A stretch of DNA of 64,000 bases. It comes from Lewinellaceae bacterium (GTDB lineage: Bacteria > Bacteroidota > Bacteroidia > Chitinophagales > Saprospiraceae). This document shows positions 17,216-26,600 of the stretch, one piece after another; the first letter of the stretch is position 1, and every line of letters begins with the position of its first letter. The translations under genes were made by a program, and so were the position numbers. The notes under the pieces were generated by a model. The model searched no databases and was not told the origin of the DNA. It was given only the letters and a program-made list of their open reading frames with translations. The DNA lies in contig JACJXZ010000022.1 of NCBI GenBank assembly GCA_020636375.1, positions 62,001 to 126,000 of the forward strand, read 5' to 3'.

Positions 17216-19186
17216 TCAATTCAGGTAAATCTTCTGGTAAGGAATGATCACCTCGTTTGCGCCCAGGTTGTTGAGGGCCCGGAGGCGTTCTACCGTCAGG
17301 CCGTGCATGCGGGCAATGCGGAAGAGCGTGTCGCCCTCTTTGACCACATAGACGGTCCGGGCGCGGTTGTCTGCCTGGTAGCTGGTATTATTGTATTCCC
17401 GGACCGTATTGTTCCCGGCAACAGGAGACCGGTTGGAAAACGTGCCGGAGATGATCCCGGTATAGGGCGTGTTGGTGGTGGCTTCGTTGGTTCCCTTGCT
17501 GTCGATCCTGCCGCCGGTGACGCTGTAAAAGCTGCCGTCCGGGCTGTATTCCCTGTCCGTTGTGGTGGCAGGAGCCGTAGCGGGAGGCACCAGGGCAGGT
17601 TGCCGGGGTGCTGCCGGGGGCGGCGGGCTTGTCCGGTCCAGGAATAAGGGGGTATTGCGGTAGTTGTATTCCTGGGCATAGTTGCGGCTGGCGCCGAGGT
17701 CATCCTCATAAAAGGATTCTTCCGGGCCGGCCGGCTGGGAGCTGTTCGGAGAAGCGCTTCCTGCGCCGGTGCGGGATGTATAAATCCTGGATTGCGTACT
17801 GGAATAGCTTCCGGGGCCGTAATCCGGGGCAATTGTCGCCGTATTGCCCTGGCTGGCGGGCCCTGCCGGGGCCTGCGGGCAGTCGCATTCGGTCGTCCGC
17901 AGCGCCTGGCCGGCTTTGGCTACTTCGTTGGGCCCCAGGTTGTTGAATTCCCGAAAGCGCTTTTCTGTGTAACCGTAGCGCATAGCGATCAGGGCGACGG
18001 TTTCTCCGGGTTGTACGATATGGTATTTGCCTTCGATGCCCTTTTCGGAAAGGCTCCGCCCAGCGGCGGCGGGCTGGGCCGCAGGCGTACCTGCCGGTTC
18101 ATATCCCTTGGGGCTGCCCAGGAGCTGGATCTGCCCTTCCCGGGACGCAGCGGCAGCAGAGGGGAGGGCGGCGGCAGCCGGAGGAGCGATCTGGAGGTTC
18201 TCGCCGACGTAGATGGTATTGGTGTTACCCTTGTTGTTCCAGGCCCTTAGCTGGTCGACGGTGACATTATACTGCTTGGAAATCCGATAGAGGGTTTCTC
18301 CCTTTTTCACCTTATGGGATTTGGCTGCGGACGGCGCAGCGGCCGGCGCCGGTTTGGCCGGCGCGGCTTCTCCTTTGGGTGCCAGCGTTTCTACCCGGGG
18401 CCCTACGGCAAGGAATTCGTCGGCAGGCACGGAGTCGTCGGCAGCCGCCTGGGGCTCTTCCGGCTCTTCAATGCCCTGGCAGATTTGGCGCAGGTAGCGG
18501 TCCAGCTTTTTCCCGTTGACTTTTTCCAGCCGGAGGATATTTTTGCGGGCGTCGGCGGCGTTGATGCCGCTGCGCTCCTCGACGATGCCGACCTCCGGGA
18601 TCAGTTCCATTTCGGTGTGCGGGTTGCCGGCAAATTCCGCTTTTTGCCGGAAGAGCAAGGTGCCGGAACATTCGTTTTGCAGCATCCCCTCGAAGTGTAC
18701 CTCGGCCTTGGGGTTCTTATAGGCGATGTTCTCGCCAATAGTTCCGAGCTTGGTGTCGAACTGGAACCGGTACTTGGGAGAATCGTAGAGGATGAAGTCT
18801 TCGGACCGGAGGTAGCGCGCAGCAAAAGTGATGGGAGAAATGAAATAGCGGTTATTTCCTTTTTTCACCACCATGAATACCTTTTCAATGTTGCTGTTGA
18901 TGGCGTTGACCAACTTCTCGTCGAATACCGCATTATTGCACTTGATGACCTGGGCGGGCGGAAAATCCTGCGAAGTGGTGCTCTCCCTGCCTACTTCCAG
19001 GACGACTTTTACGCCGGGGCTGGTGTTGACGTGGTAGATGATGTATTCGCTTTTGTCGTCGCCGTTGAGCGAAACATACTCCAGGCGGTCCATGCACGCC
19101 GGCTCATAGAGGATGTAAAGGCTGGCGGCACGGGTTGCGGCACTGAAAAGAAGCGCGAAAAAAAGTGCCAGGATGATCTTTTTCAT
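17216..19186 (-). CDS. Secreted protein with three LysM domains
   Basis: 656 residues with a signal peptide (MKKIILALFFALLFSAATRA). Residues about 25-235 are an unrecognised N-terminal domain. Three LysM modules follow: about 291-335 (KVKKGETLYRISKQYNV), 387-430 (HIVQPGETVALIAMRYGY) and 610-655 (VYVVKEGDTLFRIARMHGL), separated by long Pro/Ala/Ser/Thr-rich linkers. LysM binds N-acetylglucosamine in peptidoglycan, so the protein probably sits in the periplasm holding the N-terminal domain near the wall. The last LysM runs to the C-terminus. No catalytic domain (amidase, transglycosylase) is visible. Downstream lies the orphan response regulator on the same strand side, separated by 178 bp of upstream region. 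Confidence 0.85.
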   Translation of the reverse strand: MKKIILALFFALLFSAATRAASLYILYEPACMDRLEYVSLNGDDKSEYIIYHVNTSPGVKVVLEVGRESTTSQDFPPAQVIKCNNAVFDEKLVNAINSNIEKVFMVVKKGNNRYFISPITFAARYLRSEDFILYDSPKYRFQFDTKLGTIGENIAYKNPKAEVHFEGMLQNECSGTLLFRQKAEFAGNPHTEMELIPEVGIVEERSGINAADARKNILRLEKVNGKKLDRYLRQICQGIEEPEEPQAAADDSVPADEFLAVGPRVETLAPKGEAAPAKPAPAAAPSAAKSHKVKKGETLYRISKQYNVTVDQLRAWNNKGNTNTIYVGENLQIAPPAAAALPSAAAASREGQIQLLGSPKGYEPAGTPAAQPAAAGRSLSEKGIEGKYHIVQPGETVALIAMRYGYTEKRFREFNNLGPNEVAKAGQALRTTECDCPQAPAGPASQGNTATIAPDYGPGSYSSTQSRIYTSRTGAGSASPNSSQPAGPEESFYEDDLGASRNYAQEYNYRNTPLFLDRTSPPPPAAPRQPALVPPATAPATTTDREYSPDGSFYSVTGGRIDSKGTNEATTNTPYTGIISGTFSNRSPVAGNNTVREYNNTSYQADNRARTVYVVKEGDTLFRIARMHGLTVERLRALNNLGANEVIIPYQKIYLN

Positions 19187-19364
19187 AACAGTTGTATTTA
19201 AAAGCGTGCTTACAAGGTTCCCGGATACCTGTACGGGCAGGCTCCAAATCCTGGTAAGGTAATTGAAATCAGCAATTTATGCAAGTAGTAAACACAGATG
19301 CGCCTGGTTTCATTCACATTCGTTAAACGGATGATCCGTAAAAAAGATTGCATGGGCGCATGGC

Positions 19365-20033
19365 CTACTGGGGGGAGGGGCGGTTGTTTTCTACCAGGCC
19401 CATATTGACGGCGTATAAAACCAGCTCGGAGACGCTGTTGAATTTCAGCTTTTTCATGATGTTTTTCCGGTGGGTGTACACCGTATGGGTGCTGAGGTTG
19501 AGCCGTCCGGCGATCTCCTTGGCGATCAGCCCCTGAGCAATTAGCTGTACGATCTCGACCTCCCGGGGGGTGAGGGGGGTAGCATTGCAGGATTCGTCGT
19601 CATCCCCTTTGGAGAAAGTCTTTTCCAGCAGGAAATCCAGCACCTTGGTGCAGTAGAACTTTTCTCCCCGCGCCGTGGCCCTGATGGCATCGATGATTTC
19701 GCTTTCCTCGCAGGCCTTGGTCAGGAAGCTGTTCACGCCCAGCTCGAGGATGTCGTAAATGTTCTTCTTGTTGTTGTCGGCGCTAATGATCAGGATGTTG
19801 GTGTGGGGAGCGGTGCGCTTGATGGTTTCTACAGTAGAATGGCTGAAATTTTCCGGCTGGTTGTAGTCGAGAATGACGACCTGCGGGGAGTGTGCGCGGA
19901 TCTGGTCCAGCAGTTGTTGCTCTTTGGTGGCCTCGGCAACTACCCGGAATTGCTCTCTGCCCCGGAGCAGGTGCCTGAGCCCCAACCGGACAAGATACTG
20001 TGAATCAGCGAGAATGACAGAGATTGGCCGCAT
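19365..20033 (-). CDS. NarL/LuxR-family response regulator (orphan)
   Basis: 222 residues. Receiver domain 1-120 has acidic residue D10, phospho-acceptor D56 in VVILDYNQP, and the lysine in FLTKACEESEI. LuxR/GerE HTH at about 152-212: LTPREVEIVQLIAQGLIAKE, then LNLSTHTVYTHRKNIMKKL. The family switches transcription when phosphorylated by a histidine kinase. No kinase gene is in the window, so the partner must be elsewhere. The D9 D10 pair of typical receivers is reduced to AD here, so one metal-binding acidic residue may be missing. A good minus-strand promoter lies 23-50 bp upstream. Confidence 0.92.
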   Translation of the reverse strand: MRPISVILADSQYLVRLGLRHLLRGREQFRVVAEATKEQQLLDQIRAHSPQVVILDYNQPENFSHSTVETIKRTAPHTNILIISADNNKKNIYDILELGVNSFLTKACEESEIIDAIRATARGEKFYCTKVLDFLLEKTFSKGDDDESCNATPLTPREVEIVQLIAQGLIAKEIAGRLNLSTHTVYTHRKNIMKKLKFNSVSELVLYAVNMGLVENNRPSPQ

Positions 20034-20055
20034 GGTCCTGGAAGTAATTGCCTGG

Positions 20056-20083
20056 CGAATTTAGCGATATAGCGCCATTTCAA
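20056..20083 (-). promoter_or_regulatory. Bacteroidetes-type promoter of the NarL-type regulator
   Basis: On the minus strand, TTG at 20083-20081 is followed after 17 bases by TAAATTCG at 20063-20056 (7 of 8 match to TAnnTTTG with one mismatch in the TTTG part). Start codon 20033 would then have a leader of about 15-20 nt. Confidence 0.45.
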
Positions 20084-20121
20084 CAAATTAATTTAGACTT
20101 AGTTTAGATAAGTGCCTTCCT

Positions 20122-21336
20122 TTAGTTCCTGTTTTCGTATTCATACGCCGCCGGGGAATTCCCGGGATTGAACTCCTGCGGCTCCGTTGACTGCCGGAAC
20201 TGCACTTTGATGTTATACCGGTTGTTCAGGCCCTTGATGGCGGGGGTGAACATGGTGTTCATCAGCTCGATGGCCTGCGCCCGGGCTTTGTCCATCACGT
20301 CGCTCTCCAGCGCTTCGCGGCGGAACTCGCCCCGCAGGGCGTTGAAGTTCTTGTTGAGGTCCACGCTTTGAACCTCCCGCAGCCAGCCGATGTCCAGCTT
20401 GTCGATCTTGGGGTACACTTCGTGGGACAGGATGGTGGGTTCCGGCAGGGTGATGGTGACGATGCCCTGTTTGGGGTTCAGGCTGATGTCGAAGTATTCG
20501 TTGAGCCGGAAGCCGACCTTGAGGATGCTGATGGCGGAGACCTCGATATCCGACGAAGAAACGGCAAACCCCAACACCCTGGTTTGCAGCTGCTTGTTGA
20601 GGCCTTTCTTATCCCTTACTTCCATAGTGGCCAGCTCGGCGATGGCCTTTTCGACTTTTTCCTGCAACAGCCCCCGGGAGCGGCTGAAATCCTGGATGGC
20701 GGCCCGTTCCTCCAGGCGTTTCAGCATGGGCGTGAGGGCTTCCTGCATGGCCACCCCGCAGGGGGTGTCTACGCTCTGCCCCTTGGCGTATATGCTGCCG
20801 CCCTTGGTGGGCACCAGGGTGGTGATGATCTGGGTGACGAGGAAGCAGGTGTACTTGGAGGCCACCTCGCGCAGCACGTCGACGGCGTTGGAGCCTTCGT
20901 TGTCGTACCACGTCTGGTAAAGGTTGGAGGTGGTATCTTTCAGGGCTACGAAGTCGTGGAAGTAGAGGTTGCGCAGGTAGGGGTGGTGCTTCTCGTATTC
21001 CTGCTGCAGCATGCCTTTGTCTTCGTCGCTCAGGTTCATGCGGTTGGCAACGTGGTACAGGATGGACATGTTGATGTCGTACACCAGGCTGTTGAATTCC
21101 TTCCGGTACCGGTGCGGGTTGGACAGGATGGCCAGGGCGTTCTCCTCGTCGATGCTGATGTTGAAATCCGAGGGCACATAATTGACCTGCAATTCTTTGG
21201 GCACGTTCGAATAGCCCGGAGGCGAGACGAACTTCTTGTACAGGATAATGCCGATCAGGCTGATGGCCAGGATCAAAAAGAAGGCCCTTATGGTATTTCT
21301 CGATCCCGATGGGTTAGGATAATCTCTTTGTGCCAT
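20122..21336 (-). CDS. DUF4230-type membrane-anchored protein
   Basis: 404 residues. One N-terminal membrane helix (about 16-34, TIRAFFLILAISLIGIILYK) with the bulk predicted outside the cytoplasm. Residues about 255-395 match the DUF4230 pattern: a beta-rich segment SILKVGFRLNEYFDISLNP, then ITLPEPTILSHEVYPKID, and helix ALESDVMDKARAQAIELMNT. The middle region (60-230) is helical and unrecognised. Function of the family is unknown; the architecture recalls membrane-tethered band-7/SPFH-like assemblies only loosely. It is downstream of, and on the same strand as, the helicase gene but separated by a palindromic repeat, so probably transcribed alone. Confidence 0.7.
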   Translation of the reverse strand: MAQRDYPNPSGSRNTIRAFFLILAISLIGIILYKKFVSPPGYSNVPKELQVNYVPSDFNISIDEENALAILSNPHRYRKEFNSLVYDINMSILYHVANRMNLSDEDKGMLQQEYEKHHPYLRNLYFHDFVALKDTTSNLYQTWYDNEGSNAVDVLREVASKYTCFLVTQIITTLVPTKGGSIYAKGQSVDTPCGVAMQEALTPMLKRLEERAAIQDFSRSRGLLQEKVEKAIAELATMEVRDKKGLNKQLQTRVLGFAVSSSDIEVSAISILKVGFRLNEYFDISLNPKQGIVTITLPEPTILSHEVYPKIDKLDIGWLREVQSVDLNKNFNALRGEFRREALESDVMDKARAQAIELMNTMFTPAIKGLNNRYNIKVQFRQSTEPQEFNPGNSPAAYEYENRN

Positions 21337-21449
21337 GTATTTGCTTTTCTGAAATGTAATTGATATTGCCTGTTATATTTGACGTAAAAACCCCCGGAAA
21401 GGTTCTTTTTTGGGCGAGTTCTTGCGAAATACAGCGCAGGATAAATTTT

Positions 21450-21548
21450 TTGCCACGAAGCTTGCCCGGCTAGCAGAGACGGGACACAAAGACACGAAAT
21501 CCGCACTAAGGCTTTTGTGGGATTTTGTGTTTTAGAGTTTTTGTGGCA
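21450..21548. repeat. Palindromic repeat, GCCACGAAG...TTTTTGTGGC type
   Basis: TTGCCACGAAG at 21450 pairs with TTTTTGTGGCA ending at 21548, with internal ACACAAAGACACGAAATCC and GGATTTTGTGTTTTA-like arms. It is the same family as the core at 12832-12908 and the half copy at 30811-30835. Confidence 0.7.
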
Positions 21549-21560
21549 TTTCCTCAAGCC

Positions 21561-22862
21561 CTAAAAATGCGCCTCATAATACTCCACCACTTTCTCGTCG
21601 GTAATGATGTCCTCCATGCGCACGGGCTGCCGCAGCACGATGCCTTCCAGGCTGCGGCAGCGGCTCAGGGCCACGTAGGCCTGCCCGTGTTCGAACGCGC
21701 CGCGCCCCAGGTCGATGATGGCTTTGTCGAACGTCTTGCCCTGAGATTTGTGGATGGTGATGGCCCAGGCCAGCTTCACGGGGAATTGCCGGAAGGTGCC
21801 GATGGTTTCCGTTTCAATCTTGTCGGCCTCGGTAAGGCTGGGCTGGTAGCGCAGGATTTCCCAGTCCATTTTGCCCACTTCGATGCGGCGGGGCTGTCCG
21901 CCTTCTTCTTCTATAGTCACGCTGATCGTTTCATCGCTCATATCGGCCACCTTGCCGATGGTGCCGTTGACGAATTGCTTGTCGGGGTCGTTCTTGAGGA
22001 ACATAACCTGGGCGCCGAGCTTGAGCCGCAGGGCGGGGTCGGTAGGGTAGAGCTTGGGGTTGAAATCGCCGGTGATGTCCGCCCGGTATATCCTTTCCGG
22101 CAAGGGAATCTGCCCAAGTTCTTTATTATTGATGGCATCTACCGTGGCATTGCGGGCGGAGAGGGTGATGTAGAAATCCTCCGGCTCGAAATGGGGCAGG
22201 CAGCGGCGGTTGAGGTCTTCCAGGTCGTCGTAGTCGATGCGGTTGAGGCGCACGGCTTCCAGCAGGCGGAGGAAATGGCGGTTCTCCTGCCGGTAAACCT
22301 TGCGCAGCTCCATCTTTTCCATATCAAAACCGCCTTCCTGCATGACGCGGGCGGAGAAGAAGTAGGGCGAACCGTATTCCGACTGGAAGCGCATGGCTTC
22401 CAGGTCGCTGGCCACCACCGGCGGCAGTTGGAACAGGTCGCCGAAGAACACCACCTGCAGCCCGCCGAAGGGCAGCGGAACGTCCCGGTTGACGCGCAGG
22501 AACCGGTCGATGTTGTCCAGCAGGTCGGCCCGCACCATGGAAACTTCGTCGATGACCAGCACTTCCATGTTCTGGTACAACCGCCGGTTGCGCCGCTTTT
22601 TGATCTCCGACATGGCCAACGGCCGGGGCGGGAAGCCGAAGAAAGAGTGGATGGTCTGCCCCTTCACGTTGAGGGCGGCAATGCCGGTTGGGGCAAGTAC
22701 TACGGCCTTCTTCCGGGTAGTATTGCGGAAAAGCTGCAGCAGGGTGGACTTGCCGGTACCCGCCCGCCCGGTGATGAACAGGTTGCACCCTTCCTTTTCG
22801 ATCCGGTCGAGCGCGTATTTGAAATCGGAGCTGAGTTCCAGCGGTTTTTTGTCGATCGCCAT
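21561..22862 (-). CDS. PIF1/RecD-like superfamily 1 DNA helicase
   Basis: 433 residues from the ATG at 22862 (MAIDKKPLEL); the in-frame extension upstream runs through a repeat and is rejected. Walker A GRAGTGKST (32-40), motif Ia LAPTGIAALN, Walker B VLVIDEVSM (D105, E106), Gln motif LVFFGDLFQLPPV-like segment QVVFFGDLFQLPPVV, and C-terminal AITIHKSQGKTFDKAIIDLG plus AYVALSRCRSLEG, the UvrD_C_2/PIF1 signature. The family unwinds DNA 5' to 3' using ATP, often at replication forks or G-quadruplexes. Compact length is typical of bacterial PIF1-like proteins. Confidence 0.9.
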   Translation of the reverse strand: MAIDKKPLELSSDFKYALDRIEKEGCNLFITGRAGTGKSTLLQLFRNTTRKKAVVLAPTGIAALNVKGQTIHSFFGFPPRPLAMSEIKKRRNRRLYQNMEVLVIDEVSMVRADLLDNIDRFLRVNRDVPLPFGGLQVVFFGDLFQLPPVVASDLEAMRFQSEYGSPYFFSARVMQEGGFDMEKMELRKVYRQENRHFLRLLEAVRLNRIDYDDLEDLNRRCLPHFEPEDFYITLSARNATVDAINNKELGQIPLPERIYRADITGDFNPKLYPTDPALRLKLGAQVMFLKNDPDKQFVNGTIGKVADMSDETISVTIEEEGGQPRRIEVGKMDWEILRYQPSLTEADKIETETIGTFRQFPVKLAWAITIHKSQGKTFDKAIIDLGRGAFEHGQAYVALSRCRSLEGIVLRQPVRMEDIITDEKVVEYYEAHF

Positions 22863-23602
22863 GGTGTAAAAATACGGAAATTGCCTTACAACCTGCCGGG
22901 TTTCGTGTAAGTTCCTATGTTGTCGAACCCGGCAGCGCCTGCCTGCCAGGCCGATTGGCACCCGGCCAGGCGGGCGGGCAGGTTTGTCAGAGACGGATTT
23001 TGCCAGGGGAAACACTTTATGAGCCTGCGGGTACTGCGGTTTTTCAGAGGCATAAACCTGGAAATTGGAACTATTCAGGTTAACCCCGGACGGGGCAAAG
23101 CCGGGCATTTTCTGCCGCTGACCTAAATAGTTACTGGAAATTTTAAGTTCTTATACCCCATCGCTATTGACATTGTTGCCCAATAGGCGTATATTGCAGC
23201 CATTGTCTTTCTATCCTTTCCCAAACGCGCACAAACCAAACAAACACTTACCGTAAATGTGGCACATAGCACCCCGGCTGTAACCACCAACCGCCGGGGA
23301 GGTCGGGTTATTGCCCCGGGGAACTCAGTAACCAACAACCCCGGCCGGCCCACGTGCAGCAAAATAAGGCACGAGGAAAGAATAAAGTGTTCAATTATGG
23401 GGCAGTAATTTTTGTGCCAGGCAAGGCGCGAAGAATGAGGATAGCCAAAGCTACCCGAGTGATGAGCAACGCAGCATGGCGCAAAAAGGGCAAGCCAGAA
23501 TGGACAGTTTATTCTTTCGTCGTGCCTAACCATTTGTCAACCCCTCCGGCTTCCGGCAGGTCACAAATCGAAACCCTATTTTTTCATCATAATCCTGACG
23601 CC
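22863..23602. other. Gene-free stretch made of repeats
   Basis: It holds a GC-rich hairpin near 22937-22982 (CCTGCCTGCC against GGCGGGCAGG), an imperfect inverted repeat at about 23070-23137 (AACTATTCAGGT against ACCTAAATAGTT), and from 23123 the start of the 2.55 kb duplicated segment with its palindromic element. Short open frames here are repeated exactly with the duplication and show no protein-like features. Confidence 0.6.
23364..23530. mobile_element. MITE-like element, 26-bp inverted ends (copy A)
   Basis: Left end 23364-23389 and right end 23505-23530 are inverted repeats of 26 bp with few mismatches (GGCACGA, GAAAGAATAAA). The 167-bp unit encodes no transposase. Its core, with GTGCCAGGCAAGGCGCG, resembles the core of the element at 30593-30810, so both belong to one family. 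Confidence 0.75.
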
Positions 23603-23652
23603 ATGAAAGTATTTTATTTCACCCCCCCCGATTACGCGCAATAATATTTGCC
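23603..23652 (+). other. Out-of-frame signal-peptide segment with C8 tract
   Basis: ATG 23603 opens MKVFYFTPP, then eight C (23622-23629) put the frame into a stop after DYAQ. With nine C the frame would read on through RLRAIIFAMLWLNALGAPL and RAQ, a normal signal peptide, and join the gene at 23653 in frame. The parallel copy has seven C at 31346-31352. Confidence 0.75.
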
Positions 23653-26600
23653 ATGCTGTGGCTTAACGCGCTGGGCGCGCCGCTTCGCGCCCAGGAAAAA
23701 ACCTTTTACCTCGAAGAATGGTACGCTACTGCCGGCCAGCAGGCCGAGGCTATTGACAGGCTTGTCAGCATTGCCGACGACGCGGCGAACCTCTACGTGG
23801 CGGGCAGCCAGCTCAACGAATACGGAAAATACGACTTGCTTTTGACGAAGTACGACGACACCGGCAACGAGATTTGGTCCACCAGGTTTAACGTGCCCGA
23901 CAGCACGGGCAACGTAATCGCCGGAGACATAGCTCTTGGCGGCTCGGGCTACGTCATCGTCACAGGCGCGGTGTACAACGGCCCGGCCAACAACTATGAC
24001 GCCCTCACGGTCAAATTCAATTCCAGCGGCACAGCGCAGTGGTACGCCACCTACGACGGCGCCGGCTCCTTCTACGACGGCGGCGTCCACATTTACATCG
24101 ACGCCAGCGACAACGTTTATATAGCCGGCGGCACAGCAAGCGTGTCCAGCTTGATGGACATGTTGTGCGTCAAATACAACAGCTCGGGCGCCCAGAACTG
24201 GGCGCAAACCGTAGACGGCTTCGGCCTCTACGACGTAGGGAGCCTTTTGCTGCCGCAGGAAAGCGGCGAGCTGCTCCTGGCGGGGGCAGTGCAGAAAAGC
24301 ACTACGGCCTGGGCGGTGGGCAGCATCTACCTCAACGCGACATCCGGCTCTTTGTCTTCCAGCCTGAGCGCTGCGGATTCCGTTGCCCTGGAAGAAGTTG
24401 CCGCCCTGGCGGCAGACGGCAGCGGCAACATCTACGCGGCCGGCTATAGCAGCGCCGGCGGCAACGGCAAGGACTTCGTAACCCTCAAACTCGAGACCAG
24501 CTCCTCTGTCAGCCTGGATTGGGCGGTGGCCTACGACGGCGCTGATCACGGGGACGACGTGCCCAAAGGCATCGCCTTCGACGGCAGCGGCAACGTTTAT
24601 GTGGCAGGCTATACCACTACGCCCGCCGGCAGGGACCTCCTGGCAATAAAATACAACTCCAGCGGCACAAAACAGTGGGTAACCCAGCTCGACGGCGCGG
24701 CCAGGCAGGACGACGAGGCCCGGGCGGTAGCTGTGGACGGAAACGGCGACCTTGTTGCCGCCGGCTATGTAACCCAAAACGGCAGCCGGGATTACTACAC
24801 TGCCATCCTGAACTCCAGCGACGGCAGCGCCGCCTGGGACGCCACCTTTAACGGCCTGGCCAACAAGGATGACGAGGCCAGCCAGGTGCAGGTAGGCGGC
24901 AATGGCAACATTACCGTATTAGGCAAGAACCAAACAGAAGAACCGGAGGCGGCTACTTATACTGCGGTGCGGTATGTGAAAAAAAATATCCTGCTGCCGC
25001 CCGACGAGGAAGCCGCCTCCACAGCCATTTCCTTTATCGAAAACAGGGGGCAGTTAACAGACAGCTCCGGAACCGCTGTGGAGGAAGTGCGCTTTTACAA
25101 TGCCTCTGCTTTCCCAGCTACCTATTTTCAGCACGGCAGGATAAGCTTCGTTGCCGCAGCCATAGACACCGCTGCCGAAACGCCGGACACCTTGCACCGG
25201 GTAGATTTGACGTTCAAAAGCGGCAAGAACGACGCTCGGGTATTCGGCTTGTCCCGGCGGCAGGCCTACCACAACTACTACCTGGGGCACATCCCGGAAG
25301 GCCGGGCCCGGGTAGGCCTCTACGAGCGGGTGGTGCAAACGGACATTTACAACAAAATCGACCTGGTGGCCTATTCCAACAATGCCGGGGTGAAGTACTA
25401 CTTCGTCGTGAAGCCGGGCGGAGACCCGGAAGACATCCAGCTCAAGTTCGACGGGCAAAACGGCCTGGCGGCCACTGAAATTGGAGGGGTAGAGGTAGAA
25501 ACCTCGGCGGGGACATTTGAGCTGCCGCCCCCAAGGGCCTATCAGGTGAACGCCGAAGGGGAAAGAGTGGAAGTGGAGTGGGAGCCGGAATATGAAATTG
25601 AGGGGGATTCGCTGGTGCGCTTTGTAGAGATAGGCGAGTATGACGAGGAGGAGCATTTGGTGATTGAGGTGGGGAAGGCGGAGAAGCCAATTATCGATGC
25701 TGAGGATGATTGGGTGACCCATTTTGGAGGAGGCCAAGGTTTTGTGGAAGATCTCTATTCACTGGATGTCGACGAAGCTGAAAACCTCTACGTGACAGGG
25801 TTTACATCGAACTTAAATTTCCCTTTGGTGGATGGAAGTTTAATCGTCACTGCGGGAAACCTGGGCTTTGTGGATGGGTTAATAGCAAAATTTAATAGCG
25901 CAGCGGTCTTGCAATACCTGACTTTCTTTGGCGGCGCTAATGATGAGATTTCCAGGGACATAACCATTACCGGCAAGAGGGCCATTGCTGTAGGAGATAC
26001 CCGGTCAAACAACTTTCCTGTTACTTCTGGTTCCGGAGACGCCAATGGAATTGACGGGTTCATCGTATCTCTTAACCCGGATGACGGCGAATTGGCAGAT
26101 GCTGTTATTATTGGCGGCGCCAATGATGATTTTTTCAGAAGCATCGATTATCACTCAGACAAGACATTAATAATTGGCAATAGCCGCAGCACGGATTTTC
26201 CTACTGAAAACTTGGGCGGTGCGTACAATCAAAGCTCAAACCTAAGTGTAGACCTTCCCGGAGGCGATGACAGAGATGCCGTAATCCTCCAGATAGAAGA
26301 CGCAACGTTAAACCTAACCTGGTCTACTTACTTTGGCGGGAGGAATATGGAAATAGCTGACGATATTGTGATTGACGAAAGCAACGGCCATTTTTATATT
26401 GCTGGCATTACCAATACCTCCTTTTATTCTTCAGTGGATTGTGCCCCTCCAACTGCCGACAAGTGGTTCCCTAGCTGCCAGCCCTCTGGTTCTAGCCGGT
26501 TTGCATTTGCTAATGGGAGCCCAATTTTAGATGCTCCGGATGTTTTCCTGGCGGAATTTGACGATGAAAATGCGCTGGTATGGTCTACCTTTTTTGGCGG

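Larger units (their letters stand above)
23123..25674. repeat. 2.55 kb direct duplication, copy A
   Basis: Closely matches 30849-33402 in the same orientation, starting at CTAAATAGTTAC and ending at GATTGAGGTGGGG. It contains a gene-free leader, a palindromic element and the first two-thirds of the SBBP protein gene. After the end point the two proteins differ completely. Differences inside are mostly silent or conservative substitutions. Confidence 0.93.

Noticed and set aside
23123..23533. Repeated 136-codon minus-strand frame (also at 30857-31258)
   Set aside because: Runs through the MITE-like inverted repeat and has no protein features; its repetition follows from the duplication.
23632..24777. 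Minus-strand frames opposite both SBBP copies (also 31459-33066)
   Set aside because: Val/Ala/Gly-rich antisense of repeat coding sequence, preserved in both copies only because the DNA is duplicated.
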